A stretch of 64,000 bases of DNA from contig NZ_VINQ01000001.1 of the NCBI RefSeq assembly GCF_008369105.1, positions 516,065 through 580,064 on the forward strand, in the 5' to 3' direction. Source of the DNA: Aquicoccus porphyridii. Lineage in GTDB: Bacteria; Pseudomonadota; Alphaproteobacteria; Rhodobacterales; Rhodobacteraceae. The notes beneath the pieces are model-generated. The model saw only the letters and a program-made list of their open reading frames with translations, searched no databases and was not told the origin of the DNA. How positions within the stretch are numbered: the first letter of the stretch is position 1; each line of letters starts with the position of its first letter. This document shows positions 41,850 to 51,271 of this stretch, piece by piece. The position numbers and the translations under genes were made by a program.

Positions 41850-44153
41850 ATGAAGGATCTCGACCGCAAACCGATCACCAACAGCCATTGGGGCACCTAT
41901 TGGGTCGAGGCCGAGAATGGCGAGCCGACCGGGTTGACGCCGTTCGAACACGATCCCGACCCCTCGCCCATCGGGCCGGGCATGGTCGAGACGCGCCGGG
42001 ATGCGTTGCGCATCACCCGGCCCGCGGTGCGGCGCAGCTGGCTTGAGGGCGGGCCGGGCACGGCGGGCGCGCGGCGTGGATCGGAAGAGTTCGTCGAGGT
42101 CACATGGGACGAAGTGAACCGCCTGATTGCGGACGAGTTGCAGCGCGTGCGGCGCGATCATGGCAACAAGGCGATCTATGCCGGGTCCTATGGCTGGGCC
42201 AGCGCGGGGCGGTTTCACCATGCGCAGGGGCAGCTCAAGCGGTTTCTCAACCTCGTGGGCGGGTTCACCTCGTCGGTCAACACCTATTCCTTTGCCGCCG
42301 CCGAGGTGATCGTGCCGCATGTGCTGGGCGATTTTCGCAGCTTTCTCGACCGGATGACATCGTGGGAGTCGATTGCCGAGCATTGCGATCTTTTCGTGGC
42401 CTTTGGCGGGGTGCCGCTCAAGAACGGGCAGATCACCCAGGGCGGCACCGGCGCGCATGTGCAAAAGGCCGGGGTTCTGGCGGCGCATGCGGGCGGCACG
42501 CGGTTCGTCAACGTCTCGCCGTTGCGGGCGGATTTTCTCGACCGGGTGGAGGCCGATTGGCTGGCGCTCAGACCGTCGACCGACGCGGCGCTGATGCTGG
42601 GGCTGGCGCATGTGATCCTGTCCGAGGGGTTGCATGACCGCGCGTTCCTTGAGCGATATACCGTGGGATTCGAGCGGTTCGCGGCTTACCTGACAGGCGA
42701 GACGGATGGGGTTGCGAAAACCGCCGACTGGGCCGCCGCGATCACGGACATTCCGGCCGACACGATCCGCGATCTGGCGCGGCGCATGGCACGCGGGCGC
42801 ACGATGATCTCGGTCGCCTATGCGCTGACCCGGCAGGACCATGGCGAACAGCCCTATTGGGCGGCGATCACGCTGGCGGCAATGCTGGGGCAGATCGGCC
42901 TGCAGGGCGGTGGCGTGGGGTTCGGCTATTCGGCGATGAACCACACCGGGCTCAACCGGCGGCAGGTGCCTTATGCCGCCTTTCCGCAGGGCCAGAACCC
43001 GGTGCCCGATTACATCCCAGTGGCGCGGGTCACCGACATGCTCGAAAATCCCGGGGGGACGGTCGAGTATAACGGGCGCACGCTCACCTATCCCGATGTG
43101 CGGCTCGTCTGGTGGGCAGGGGGCAACCCGTTTCACCATCATCAGGACCTCAACCGCCTGCGCCGGGCGTGGGCAAAGCCCGAGACGATCATCGTGAACG
43201 AATGGTGCTGGAACAGTCTCGCGCGGCATGCCGATATCGTGCTGCCCTGCACCACCCCGCTTGAACGCGACGACATCGCCATGTCGCCCAAGGATCCGTT
43301 CATCACCATGATGGACAAGGTCGGCGAACCGGTGGGCGAGGCGCGCGACGATCACGAGATCTTTCGCGGGATCGCCGCCGCGATGGGCGTAGAAGAGGCG
43401 TTTACCGAGGGGCGCAGCGCCGGGGAGTGGCTGCGCTGGCTTTATGACCTGTCGCGGCAGGCGGCGGCGCGCGGCAGGATCGAACTGCCCACGCTCGACG
43501 AGTTGCGGCGCGAGGGATGGCACCGGGTTCCGGCGCCCGAGAAACAGACCGTGATGATGGAGGCGTTTCGCGCCGATCCCGAGGCGCGGCCGTTGAAGAC
43601 GCCGAGCGGCAGGATCGAGATCTTTTCCGAGACCATCGCGGGGTTCGGGTATGACGATTGCCCGGGTCACCCGGCCTGGATCGAGCCGCTGGAATGGCTG
43701 GGCAAGGCGGGAGCGGGGGATGCGCTGCACATGATTTCGAACCAGCCCAAGACCAAGCTGCACAGCCAGATCGACCACGGGTCGCTGAGCCGCGCCGACC
43801 GGGTGGCGGGGCGCGAGCCGGTGCTGATGAACCCCGAGGATGCCGCGAAGCGGGGTCTGTCGGAGGGGCAGATCGTGCGCCTCTTCAACGCGCGCGGGGC
43901 GACCCTCGCCGGGCTCAGGATCAGCGACGAGATCCGCCCCGGGGTGATCCAGATCGCCACCGGCGCGTGGTACGAGCCCGCGGGCGAGACCTGTGTGCAT
44001 GGCAATCCCAACACTCTCACCCCCGACAAGGGCACGTCGAAACTGGCCCAGGGGCCGATCGCGCATTCCTGCCTGGTCGAGGTCGAGGCGGCGGGCGATG
44101 TGCCGCCGGTCACGATCGGGGTCGCGCCGCCGGTGATCGTGCGCGGGGGTTAG
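41850..44153 (+). CDS. Molybdopterin-dependent oxidoreductase of the BisC/TorA/DMSO-reductase group
   Basis: A 767-aa bis-MGD enzyme of the DMSO reductase family. It has TNSHWGTYWVEAENG at the N-terminus, GSYGWASAGRFHHAQGQ near 112-128, and Ser147 in NTYSFAAAEVIVP, the expected molybdenum ligand of this group. NEWCWNSLARHADIVLP and GHPAWIEPLEW follow. There is no N-terminal Fe-S cysteine motif and no twin-arginine signal, so it is probably cytoplasmic like biotin sulfoxide reductase, reducing S- or N-oxides. No cytochrome or chaperone partner adjoins it. ATG 41850 has AAGGAGG nine to ten bases upstream. Confidence 0.88.
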   Translation: MKDLDRKPITNSHWGTYWVEAENGEPTGLTPFEHDPDPSPIGPGMVETRRDALRITRPAVRRSWLEGGPGTAGARRGSEEFVEVTWDEVNRLIADELQRVRRDHGNKAIYAGSYGWASAGRFHHAQGQLKRFLNLVGGFTSSVNTYSFAAAEVIVPHVLGDFRSFLDRMTSWESIAEHCDLFVAFGGVPLKNGQITQGGTGAHVQKAGVLAAHAGGTRFVNVSPLRADFLDRVEADWLALRPSTDAALMLGLAHVILSEGLHDRAFLERYTVGFERFAAYLTGETDGVAKTADWAAAITDIPADTIRDLARRMARGRTMISVAYALTRQDHGEQPYWAAITLAAMLGQIGLQGGGVGFGYSAMNHTGLNRRQVPYAAFPQGQNPVPDYIPVARVTDMLENPGGTVEYNGRTLTYPDVRLVWWAGGNPFHHHQDLNRLRRAWAKPETIIVNEWCWNSLARHADIVLPCTTPLERDDIAMSPKDPFITMMDKVGEPVGEARDDHEIFRGIAAAMGVEEAFTEGRSAGEWLRWLYDLSRQAAARGRIELPTLDELRREGWHRVPAPEKQTVMMEAFRADPEARPLKTPSGRIEIFSETIAGFGYDDCPGHPAWIEPLEWLGKAGAGDALHMISNQPKTKLHSQIDHGSLSRADRVAGREPVLMNPEDAAKRGLSEGQIVRLFNARGATLAGLRISDEIRPGVIQIATGAWYEPAGETCVHGNPNTLTPDKGTSKLAQGPIAHSCLVEVEAAGDVPPVTIGVAPPVIVRGG

Positions 44154-44441
44154 GGCAGATCTGATCAAACCGCATTCGCCCAATGCCAAACGAAAGGGCA
44201 TCACACGGCCGCGGTCGGGTACTCACAACATCAGTGCAGAGCCCTTAATCCCGCAACGTCATCCCCAGTCCCAAGTGATGCGCAACCTCTCGAAAGCACC
44301 CGGTCACGCCGAAGGCGTGCCTCCGGCACGACGGGGCGGCCCCCTCCCGGCAGATTTTTCGCGAGACAAAATCGCCTGCCGGGCAATGGTGTGCTGCCCG
44401 GGCGGCTGCGCCGCTGTTCCGGGCGGGATGCTATAGCGGCC
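44154..44441. other. Intergenic region with REP-like GC-rich repeats
   Basis: About 290 bases between the molybdoenzyme gene and the convergent mnhG. It contains nested GC-rich stems (GCCGGGCAATGGTGTGCTGCC around 44380; CCCGGGCGGC ... CCGGGCGGGATG at 44396-44431), related to the element at 41634-41735. Both regions also share CAAACGAAAGGGCA/CAACGAAAGGGCA (near 44188 and 41637). No gene seen. Confidence 0.5.
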
Positions 44442-44801
44442 CTATTCCGGCGGGTCGTTGTAGACGGCCCAGCCGTAGGTTTGTTCGCTCTCGGGCAGGT
44501 CTTCTTCGGGCACATGCTTGGTCAGGTGGGTCTTGGCGATGAAATTCGCGGTGATCGGCGCGGTGATGAACAGGAACAGCGAGATCAGCAGCTCGTGGAA
44601 GGAGAAGCTGCCCTTGACCAGCGTGAAATAGAGCATGGAGGCGATCAGCACCCCGCCCACGCCCAGCGTCGTCGCCTTGGTCGGCGCATGGATGCGCTGC
44701 ATCGTGTCCTTGAGTTTCACAAGGCCGAAAGACCCGACCAACCCGAACACCCCCGCCACGACGAGGAAGAAGGAGATCAGGATGTCGCTCAAGGATGCCA
44801 T
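44442..44801 (-). CDS. mnhG: Mrp-type Na+/H+ antiporter subunit G
   Basis: A 119-aa membrane protein with three hydrophobic helices and the MrpG motif GSFGLVKLKDTMQRIHAPTKATTLGVGGVL. The C-terminal tail is soluble. ATG 44801 is chosen since the family starts here; an open frame further upstream overlaps mnhF and encodes Ser/Arg-rich sequence. It is the last gene of the antiporter operon, seven bases after mnhF. Subunit G is needed for assembly of the complex. Confidence 0.9.
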   Translation of the reverse strand: MASLSDILISFFLVVAGVFGLVGSFGLVKLKDTMQRIHAPTKATTLGVGGVLIASMLYFTLVKGSFSFHELLISLFLFITAPITANFIAKTHLTKHVPEEDLPESEQTYGWAVYNDPPE

Positions 44802-44808
44802 GTTGCCC

Positions 44809-45078
44809 TCACTCGATGATGTCGCCGCGCAGCACGAAGCGGCAATAGGCCACGGTCGAGACGAACCCGACCATGGCGACCAGCATGGCCGCCTCGTAAT
44901 AGACCGCCGTGCCCTCCTTGATGCCGTAAAGGACGAGGAGCGAGATGACGTTGATGACCATCGTGTCGAGCGCGAGGATGCGGTCGGCGAGGCCGGGGCC
45001 GCGCAGCATGCGCCAGAGGCAGAACAGCAGGCCCAGCCCGAAACAGCCCATGGCAAAGACAAGCGCGGTCTCGATCAT
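44809..45078 (-). CDS. mnhF: Mrp-type Na+/H+ antiporter subunit F
   Basis: An 89-aa protein with three membrane helices and the MrpF motif RGPGLADRILALDTMVINVISLLVLYG. It overlaps mnhE by four bases. It belongs to the hetero-oligomeric antiporter; exact role is structural. Confidence 0.9.
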   Translation of the reverse strand: MIETALVFAMGCFGLGLLFCLWRMLRGPGLADRILALDTMVINVISLLVLYGIKEGTAVYYEAAMLVAMVGFVSTVAYCRFVLRGDIIE

Positions 45079-45566
45079 TCGAATATCTCCTTGAGACGTC
45101 CTTCGTAGCGGCCCTTGATGTTTGCCCTGACCGTGTCGGGGTCATCGGTGTGCAGGCAGTGGACAAGGATGCTGTGGATGTCGGCGCTGAACGTCACCGA
45201 CACGGTGCCCGGTGTCATGGTGATCGTGCCCGCCAGCACCGTGATCGCCTCGGCCGAGGTGAGTTCGAGCGGCACGGTGATCCAGTGCGAGTGGATGCGC
45301 GCGTTCGGTTTGAAGAGGATGATCAGCGCCACCTGCACGTTGGCGACGATGATGTCCCACAACACCACCAGCGCGTATTCCACCGCGCGCAGCGGGCTGC
45401 TGATCCGCGGGCGGTTGGGCCAGTAGGGCGAGGTCAGAATGGGGACCGCCACGCCGAGGATCGCACCGAGCAGCACATTGCCCGGCGTCACCTTGTTCAC
45501 GAGGCCAAGCCAGACCACGACCAGCACGAGGCTGAGGAGCGGGTGGGGGAAAAGTCGTGCAGTCAC
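45075..45566 (-). CDS. mnhE: Mrp-type Na+/H+ antiporter subunit E
   Basis: A 163-aa protein with two or three N-terminal helices and the MrpE soluble domain (ITVLAGTITMTPGTVSVTF; ILVHCLHTDDPDTVRANIKGRYEGRLKEIF). It is three bases downstream of mnhD and overlaps mnhF by four. Confidence 0.9.
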   Translation of the reverse strand: MTARLFPHPLLSLVLVVVWLGLVNKVTPGNVLLGAILGVAVPILTSPYWPNRPRISSPLRAVEYALVVLWDIIVANVQVALIILFKPNARIHSHWITVPLELTSAEAITVLAGTITMTPGTVSVTFSADIHSILVHCLHTDDPDTVRANIKGRYEGRLKEIFE

Positions 45567-45569
45567 GGT

Positions 45570-47111
45570 TTACTCTCCCCTGCCGGTTCCGAGAACGGAC
45601 TCGATATAGCCCGCATGGTCGAAAAGCTGTAGTGCGGTCGCTTCGAAATACCCGGCCACGGGCCCGGCGAGGGCGGCGAGGGCCCCCAGCATCGCCAGCG
45701 CGGCAAAGACCGGAACCAGTTCGGCGGTGGTGACCGGGGCGGGTGTGTCCTGGGCGGAGCTGCCCGTCGAGGCGGATGCGGGCGCGGTGACGACGGTGGA
45801 TTTCCAGAACAGCACGCTGCCCGCCCGGGCGAAGCCGACGATGGTGAGGAGCGAACCGGCCAGCACGCTGACCCAGGCCCAGACGATCACCTCGGGGGCG
45901 CGCAGCGCGTCGAGCACCAGGAGCTTGCCCAGGAAGCCGCTGAGCGGGGGCATCCCGGCGATGCCGATGGCCGCGCCAAAGAAGAGCGCGGCGAAAAGCC
46001 CGTTCTGCGCGGTGGCGGGCAACGTGGCCAGCGCGCCGCTGCCGCGCCGGTGCAGGACCAGGTCGGCCAGCAGGAAGAGCGCCGCCGCGGCAAAGGTCGA
46101 GTGCACGAGATAGTAAAGCCCCGCGGCAAAGGCGGCGGGCGTGAAACTGGCCACCGCGATCAGCAGCACACCCATGGAACCGACCACGGCAAAGGAGACG
46201 AGCGGCAGGATCTGGCGCGCGCCCATCACCCCGAGCGCACCGATGGCGATGGTGACGACGGCACCGGGAAAGAGCCAGCCTGCCATCAGCCCGTCGGTCG
46301 CCTCGACCCCCGGGCCGAAGACGAGGTTGTGAATGCGGATGATGGAATAGGCCCCCACCTTGGTCATGATCGCGAAGAATGCGGCCACCGGTGCGGGCGC
46401 GTTGGAATAGGTGCCCGGCAGCCAGAAATGCACCGGAAAGAGCGCCGCCTTGACCGCGAAAACCACCATCAGCAGGATCGCCGCCACGCGCACAAGTGCT
46501 GCCTCGTCGGCCGGGATTTCGCGCAGGCGCAGCGCAAGGTCTGCGATATTGAGCGTGCCGGTGCTGGCATAGAGCACCGCCAGCGCGAAGAGAAACAGGG
46601 TCGAACCGGCAAGGTTGATCACCACGTATTGCAGCCCCGCGCGCATCCGCTCGCGCCCGCCGCCGTGGATCATGAGGCCGTAGGAGGCGATCAGCAGGAT
46701 CTCGAAAAAGACGAAGAGGTTGAAGATGTCACCGGTCAGGAAAGCGCCGCAGACGCCCATCAACTGAAACTGGAAAATGGCGTGAAAATGCCGCCCCTGC
46801 CGGTCCCAGCCCGAGGCGCAGGCGTGCCACAGCACGATCACGGCAAGGATCGCGGTCAGCAGGACCATCACCGCCGAGAGACGGTCAAGCACCAGAACGA
46901 TCCCGAACGGCGCGGGCCAGTCGCCGAGCCGGTAGACCAGCGTCTCGCCCCCCGAGGCCATGACCACGAGATGCACGGCGATGCCCAGAAGACCCACCGC
47001 CCCGGCCATCGAGGCGACCCGCGCCAGCGTGATGTCGTGGCGCATCACGTAACCGATCACGGGCGCGAGGAGCGCCGGAAGCAGGACCGGTGCAATGATC
47101 CAGTGCATCAT
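45570..47111 (-). CDS. mnhD: Mrp-type Na+/H+ antiporter subunit D
   Basis: A 513-aa polytopic protein of the NuoL/M/N-like proton-translocating family (proton_antipo_M). It has the conserved FNLFVFFEILLIASYGLM and VKAALFPVHFWLPGTYSNAPAPV segments with the key membrane lysine and glutamate. It moves ions together with subunit A. It overlaps mnhC by four bases. Confidence 0.92.
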   Translation of the reverse strand: MMHWIIAPVLLPALLAPVIGYVMRHDITLARVASMAGAVGLLGIAVHLVVMASGGETLVYRLGDWPAPFGIVLVLDRLSAVMVLLTAILAVIVLWHACASGWDRQGRHFHAIFQFQLMGVCGAFLTGDIFNLFVFFEILLIASYGLMIHGGGRERMRAGLQYVVINLAGSTLFLFALAVLYASTGTLNIADLALRLREIPADEAALVRVAAILLMVVFAVKAALFPVHFWLPGTYSNAPAPVAAFFAIMTKVGAYSIIRIHNLVFGPGVEATDGLMAGWLFPGAVVTIAIGALGVMGARQILPLVSFAVVGSMGVLLIAVASFTPAAFAAGLYYLVHSTFAAAALFLLADLVLHRRGSGALATLPATAQNGLFAALFFGAAIGIAGMPPLSGFLGKLLVLDALRAPEVIVWAWVSVLAGSLLTIVGFARAGSVLFWKSTVVTAPASASTGSSAQDTPAPVTTAELVPVFAALAMLGALAALAGPVAGYFEATALQLFDHAGYIESVLGTGRGE

Positions 47112-47470
47112 GAGCCCGCCTTTTCATCCGCGGCGCCGGTTCCGGGCGCGTCCATGTTCACCTCGTCATTGCCGGCTTCGAGATAGGAGGCCAGCGCCAC
47201 CATGACGAGAACCGCCGTCATGCCAAAGGAAATCACGATCGCGGTCAGCACGAGGGCCTGCGGCAGCGGGTCGGTATAGCTCGCCTCGCCGTATTTCGAC
47301 AGGACCGGCGGCATGTTGATCGCCAGCCGCCCCGACGCGAACAGAAGGGCATTCGCGGCGTAGGACAGCATCGCCAGCCCGAGAATGACCGGAAAGGCCC
47401 TCAGACGCAGGATGAGATAGATCCCGCTCGCGGTCAGCACGCCGATGGAACTTGCCACCACCACTTCCAT
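47108..47470 (-). CDS. mnhC: Mrp-type Na+/H+ antiporter subunit C
   Basis: A 120-aa protein with three helices, homologous to NuoK, with the MrpC motif DPLPQALVLTAIVISFGMTAVLVMVALA. ATG 47470 directly abuts the stop of mnhA and the gene overlaps mnhD by four bases. Confidence 0.92.
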   Translation of the reverse strand: MEVVVASSIGVLTASGIYLILRLRAFPVILGLAMLSYAANALLFASGRLAINMPPVLSKYGEASYTDPLPQALVLTAIVISFGMTAVLVMVALASYLEAGNDEVNMDAPGTGAADEKAGS

Positions 47471-50338
47471 TCACGCCTCCTTGCGCTTTTCGACCGTGTC
47501 GGTCGGGTCATAATCCATCGGCTCGCGGTTCACCGTCTCGCCAGCGATCCGCGCAAGCCGCGACAGGCTGTAGAGCATCAGCATGACCGCCCCGAAGACG
47601 ACGAGGAACACGCCGAGATCAAAGGCCATCGCGGTGGCCAGCTCGAACTCCTCGATCGGGGGGAAGTGGAAATAATCGTAGGCGCTGGTCAGGAAGGGCT
47701 TGCCCGCCAGCATGGCCCCTGCCCCGGTCAGCCCCGCGATCACCACGCCAAAGCCGATCAGCCCGTGATATTCGAACCGCTGGCGCGCCTGTGTCCAGGC
47801 AAAGCCCGACGCCATGTATTGCATCAAGAGCGCGATCGAGATGACCAGCCCGGCGACGAACCCGCCGCCCGGCTCGTTATGGCCGCGCAGGAAGATGTAG
47901 ATGCCGACCATGAAGGCGATCGGCATCATCACCCGGGTCGCCACCACCATCATCAGCGGGTGGCGGTCGCGGGAGCGGTCGGGGGCATAGACCGTCTCGC
48001 GCAGGCGGCGCGAGACGGGGCCGTTGAGCAGCGTCTCCATCAGGGCAAAGATCACCAGGCCGGCAATGCCCAGAACGATGATTTCGCCATAGGTGTCATA
48101 GCCACGGAAATCGACGAGGATCACGTTGACCACGTTGGTGCCGCCACCGCCTTCGTAGGAATTGGCGAGGTGATAGTCCGAGATCGTGTCGACATCGCGC
48201 AGCATGAAGGCATAGGACAGCGCCGCCAGGGCAAGCCCCGACGCGCCCGCGATCACGCCGTCACGGATGCGCAGCGCCGCGCCGCTTTCCACCGGGGTTT
48301 CCTTGGGCAGGAAATGCAGCGCCAGCAGGAGCAGCATGATCGTGACCGTCTCGACCGAGATCTGCGTGAGCGCGAGGTCCGGCGCCGAGAGATAGACGAA
48401 ACCGGCCGACAGCATGAGCCCGACCACGCCGAGAATGACAAGCGACAGGAACCGGCGGCGATGGGTGAGGGTGACGGTGATCACCGCCACGATCAGGAGC
48501 ACCCAGCCGATCGCCACGGCGGGCGGCACCGGCAGGACCGGGCGGGTTTCCATGGTCAATCCACCACCCGTCCATGCCGCGTAGCCCACGATCAGCGTGG
48601 TGACGAAAAAGATCGCCAGGTAGCGGCTGATCGCGCCGTTATGCATGGTTTCGGTGATGCCGCGCGACAGCGCCGCCACCCGCGCGATCAGCGCGTCGAA
48701 GATGATTTTCGCCTCGGGGCGCGGCAGCGCGTTCCAGAGCCAGTCGAGCGGGCGATGCAGCGCCAGGAGGACAAGCCCGCCGGCCACCGCGATCACCGAC
48801 ATGAAGAGCGCGGGCGTCACGCCATGCCAGATCTTGAGCGAGTAATAGGGCATCTCGCCACCGCCGATCACCGCGCCTCCGGCGACGGCCACCAGCGGGC
48901 CGACCACCGCCGCGGGCATGATGCCGATGATCACCACGCCAAGCACCAGGAGCCCCGGCGCGGCCCACATGCCGAAGGGCGGGTCATGCGGCTTGGCCGG
49001 GTAGTCGTCGCGCACCGGGCCGAGGAACACATGCGCGATGAACCGGAACGAATAGGCGACCGACAGGAGCGCGCCCAGCGTGGCCAGCACCCCCACCGCA
49101 TAGGGGCTGTTGCCCCAGCTGGTATGGGCGGCCTCTTCGAGCATCATCTCTTTCGACAGGAAGCCGTTGAAGAGCGGTATGCCCGCCATCGACAGCGCCC
49201 CGACCGTGCCGATGAGGAAGGTCACGGGCATCAGGTGGCGCAAGCCCCCAAGCCGCTTGATGTCGCGGGTGTGGGTCTCGTGATCGACGATCCCGGCGGT
49301 CATGAAGAGCGCGGCCTTGAAGGTGAGGTGGTTGATGATGTGAAACACCGCCACCACGGCGGCCAGTTTCGTGCCGAACCCCAGAAGCATGGTCAAAAGG
49401 CCAAGGTGACTGACCGTGGAGAACGCGAGGAGCGCCTTCAAATCATCCTTGAAGAGCGCGATGAGCGCGCCCAGCACCATGGTGATGAGCCCGGTCGTCG
49501 CCACGAGGTAGAACCACGCATCGGTTCCGGCGAGCGCGGGCCACATCCGCGCCATGAGGAACACCCCCGCCTTGACCATCGTGGCCGAGTGCAGATAGGC
49601 CGAAACGGGCGTGGGCGCGGCCATGGCGTGCGGCAGCCAGAAATGGAACGGAAACTGCGCCGACTTGGTGAACGCGCCGAGCAGGATCAGGATGAGCGCG
49701 GGCAGATACCAATCGGAGGCGCGGATCAGATCGCCTGCGACGAGGATGTCGGTGAGGTTGTAGCTGCCGACGATATTGCCGAGGATCAGCATCCCCCCGA
49801 TCATCGCAAGCCCCCCCGCCCCGGTCACGGCCAGCGCCATGCGCGCGCCCTGTCGGCCCTCGGGCAGGTGTTTCCAGTAGCCGATCAGCAGGAACGAGGA
49901 AAGGCTGGTCAATTCCCAGAAGATCAGCAAAAGCAGGATGTTGTCGGAAATCACGATGCCCAGCATCGCGCCCTGGAAGAGCAGGAGGTAGGTATAGAAC
50001 TGCCCCATCGGGTCTTCGCTCGAGAGGTAGAAACGCGCATAGAGCGTAATCAAGAGCCCGACGCCGAGGATCATCCCGGCAAACAAGAGCCCCAGCCCGT
50101 CAAGAAAGAACGCCGCCGACAGGCCGAGCTGCGGCAGCCATTCGACCTCAAACCGGATCACGTTGCCCTGCATCACATCGGGCGCGAGCATCGCCAGAAG
50201 GAGCAGCGCAAACGCGGTGGGAAGGGCGGTGAACGACGCGCAGGCCGTGCGCCCGGCCCGGATCATCAGCCCCGGGATCAGGGCACCGACAAAGGGAAGC
50301 GCCGCGATGACCAGCAGGAAACCGTGTTCGATAAACAT
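47471..50338 (-). CDS. mnhA: Fused Mrp-type Na+/H+ antiporter subunits A and B
   Basis: A 955-aa polytopic protein. Residues 1-780 form MrpA: the NuoL-like core contains ILLLLIFWELTSLSSFLLIGYWKH and FPFHFWLPHAMAAPTPVSAYLHSATMVKAG, with the extra C-terminal MrpA segment. Residues 790-955 match MrpB (MIAFMVGIYIFLRGHNEPGG-like, GGGFVAGLVISIALLMQYMASG). This A/B fusion is the rule in alphaproteobacterial six-gene Mrp/Pha clusters, which export Na+ or K+ and maintain pH. It is the first gene; ATG 50338 begins MFIEHGFLLVIAALPF. Confidence 0.93.
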   Translation of the reverse strand: MFIEHGFLLVIAALPFVGALIPGLMIRAGRTACASFTALPTAFALLLLAMLAPDVMQGNVIRFEVEWLPQLGLSAAFFLDGLGLLFAGMILGVGLLITLYARFYLSSEDPMGQFYTYLLLFQGAMLGIVISDNILLLLIFWELTSLSSFLLIGYWKHLPEGRQGARMALAVTGAGGLAMIGGMLILGNIVGSYNLTDILVAGDLIRASDWYLPALILILLGAFTKSAQFPFHFWLPHAMAAPTPVSAYLHSATMVKAGVFLMARMWPALAGTDAWFYLVATTGLITMVLGALIALFKDDLKALLAFSTVSHLGLLTMLLGFGTKLAAVVAVFHIINHLTFKAALFMTAGIVDHETHTRDIKRLGGLRHLMPVTFLIGTVGALSMAGIPLFNGFLSKEMMLEEAAHTSWGNSPYAVGVLATLGALLSVAYSFRFIAHVFLGPVRDDYPAKPHDPPFGMWAAPGLLVLGVVIIGIMPAAVVGPLVAVAGGAVIGGGEMPYYSLKIWHGVTPALFMSVIAVAGGLVLLALHRPLDWLWNALPRPEAKIIFDALIARVAALSRGITETMHNGAISRYLAIFFVTTLIVGYAAWTGGGLTMETRPVLPVPPAVAIGWVLLIVAVITVTLTHRRRFLSLVILGVVGLMLSAGFVYLSAPDLALTQISVETVTIMLLLLALHFLPKETPVESGAALRIRDGVIAGASGLALAALSYAFMLRDVDTISDYHLANSYEGGGGTNVVNVILVDFRGYDTYGEIIVLGIAGLVIFALMETLLNGPVSRRLRETVYAPDRSRDRHPLMMVVATRVMMPIAFMVGIYIFLRGHNEPGGGFVAGLVISIALLMQYMASGFAWTQARQRFEYHGLIGFGVVIAGLTGAGAMLAGKPFLTSAYDYFHFPPIEEFELATAMAFDLGVFLVVFGAVMLMLYSLSRLARIAGETVNREPMDYDPTDTVEKRKEA

Positions 50339-50488
50339 GTCGCGCGCTCTGCCCTCTCCGCCCCGGTTCTTGTCCTGTTACCCGAAAAGAAATACCGGCG
50401 CAAACCCGGCCAAGGCAAGATGTTTACGGGTTTTTTCGGGCGTCGCGCGTTTAGATGTCCACGGGCAAGCCCGTTGCGCCGCGCAGGC
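50339..50488. promoter_or_regulatory. Promoter region of the mnh operon
   Basis: A 150-base gap between the phosphatase gene end and mnhA. CCCGAAAA (50381-50388) is mirrored by TTTTCGGG (50433-50440), an inverted repeat that might be an operator or a weak terminator of the upstream gene. Promoter boxes cannot be assigned with confidence. Confidence 0.4.
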
Positions 50489-51271
50489 TCAGCGTGGCGG
50501 CGCCTGTGCGGCAAGCAGCCGCGCCGCCAGTCGCGCGCGCGCCGCCGAATCAAGACCGATCCCGGCCAGATACTCCGGCACCGATCCGTAATCGCGGGCG
50601 ATATCCGCCAGAACCCGCTGCATCGTTTCGGGGCGTGACCTGAGCGCCCGGCCATAGGCGTCGGTATCCGACCCCTTGATCCGCGCCAAGTCGAGGAACT
50701 CGGCCACCAGCGGCGCGATATGGCGTTCGGTGCTGGCGTAATCGGCCACGATGTCCGCGTCGCGCACATCGGCATTGCCCAGCAACAGGGCCGCGATCAG
50801 CCCGGTGCGGTCCTTTCCGGCGGTGCAGTGGAACATCACCGCGCCGGGCGGGGCCTCGGTGATGGCCTGCATCACGTCGCGCAGCGCGGGCGCGCGCGTC
50901 GACAGGGTGCGCGCATAGAATTCCGGCAGCGGGTCGGGCCCGGTCGCGCCTTCGTGCACGTTCGCGGGCGCCAGTGCATCAAAGAGCGGCAGGTGCAGGT
51001 AGTCGAGCGAGGCAATCTCGCCCAGCGGGTTGGGCGCATTGGCAAGCTCGTGCGGGGCGCGCAGGTCGATCACGGTGCGCAGCCCGGTGCCGAGCAGAAG
51101 ATCGAGATCGCCCGATGTCAGGCGATGCGGGGAATCCGCGCGCAAGAGCCTGCGCCGCCGGGTGAGGCCGCCCGAGCGGGTGCGGTATCCGCCCAGATCG
51201 CGGACGTTATAGGCCCCGCTCAGCGCGAGGTGGCGATCGTCGTTGTCATCTTCGGAGATGGGCGCGGTCAT
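50489..51271 (-). CDS. Protein-tyrosine/serine phosphatase-like protein
   Basis: A 260-aa protein of the Y_phosphatase3 family. The N-terminal FRD-like segment is YNVRDLGGYRTRSGG, and the catalytic P-loop is HCTAGKDRTG with Cys149 and Arg155. Relatives dephosphorylate tyrosine/serine phosphoproteins or phosphoinositides; the bacterial substrates are mostly unknown. It abuts the phosphodiesterase gene (stop 51272), the last in a chain of seven closely packed genes led by a peptide-type ABC transporter. It has no signal peptide, so it is cytoplasmic. Confidence 0.85.
   Translation of the reverse strand: MTAPISEDDNDDRHLALSGAYNVRDLGGYRTRSGGLTRRRRLLRADSPHRLTSGDLDLLLGTGLRTVIDLRAPHELANAPNPLGEIASLDYLHLPLFDALAPANVHEGATGPDPLPEFYARTLSTRAPALRDVMQAITEAPPGAVMFHCTAGKDRTGLIAALLLGNADVRDADIVADYASTERHIAPLVAEFLDLARIKGSDTDAYGRALRSRPETMQRVLADIARDYGSVPEYLAGIGLDSAARARLAARLLAAQAPPR

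Noticed and set aside
37480..44204. Long antisense open frames over the acyl-CoA dehydrogenase, ligase and molybdoenzyme genes
   Set aside because: All lack domains and ribosome binding sites and lie opposite strongly recognised enzymes.
47666..50638. Long plus-strand open frame antisense to mnhA
   Set aside because: Composition dominated by Arg, His, Gln and Asp with no domain; typical shadow of a membrane protein gene in GC-rich DNA.
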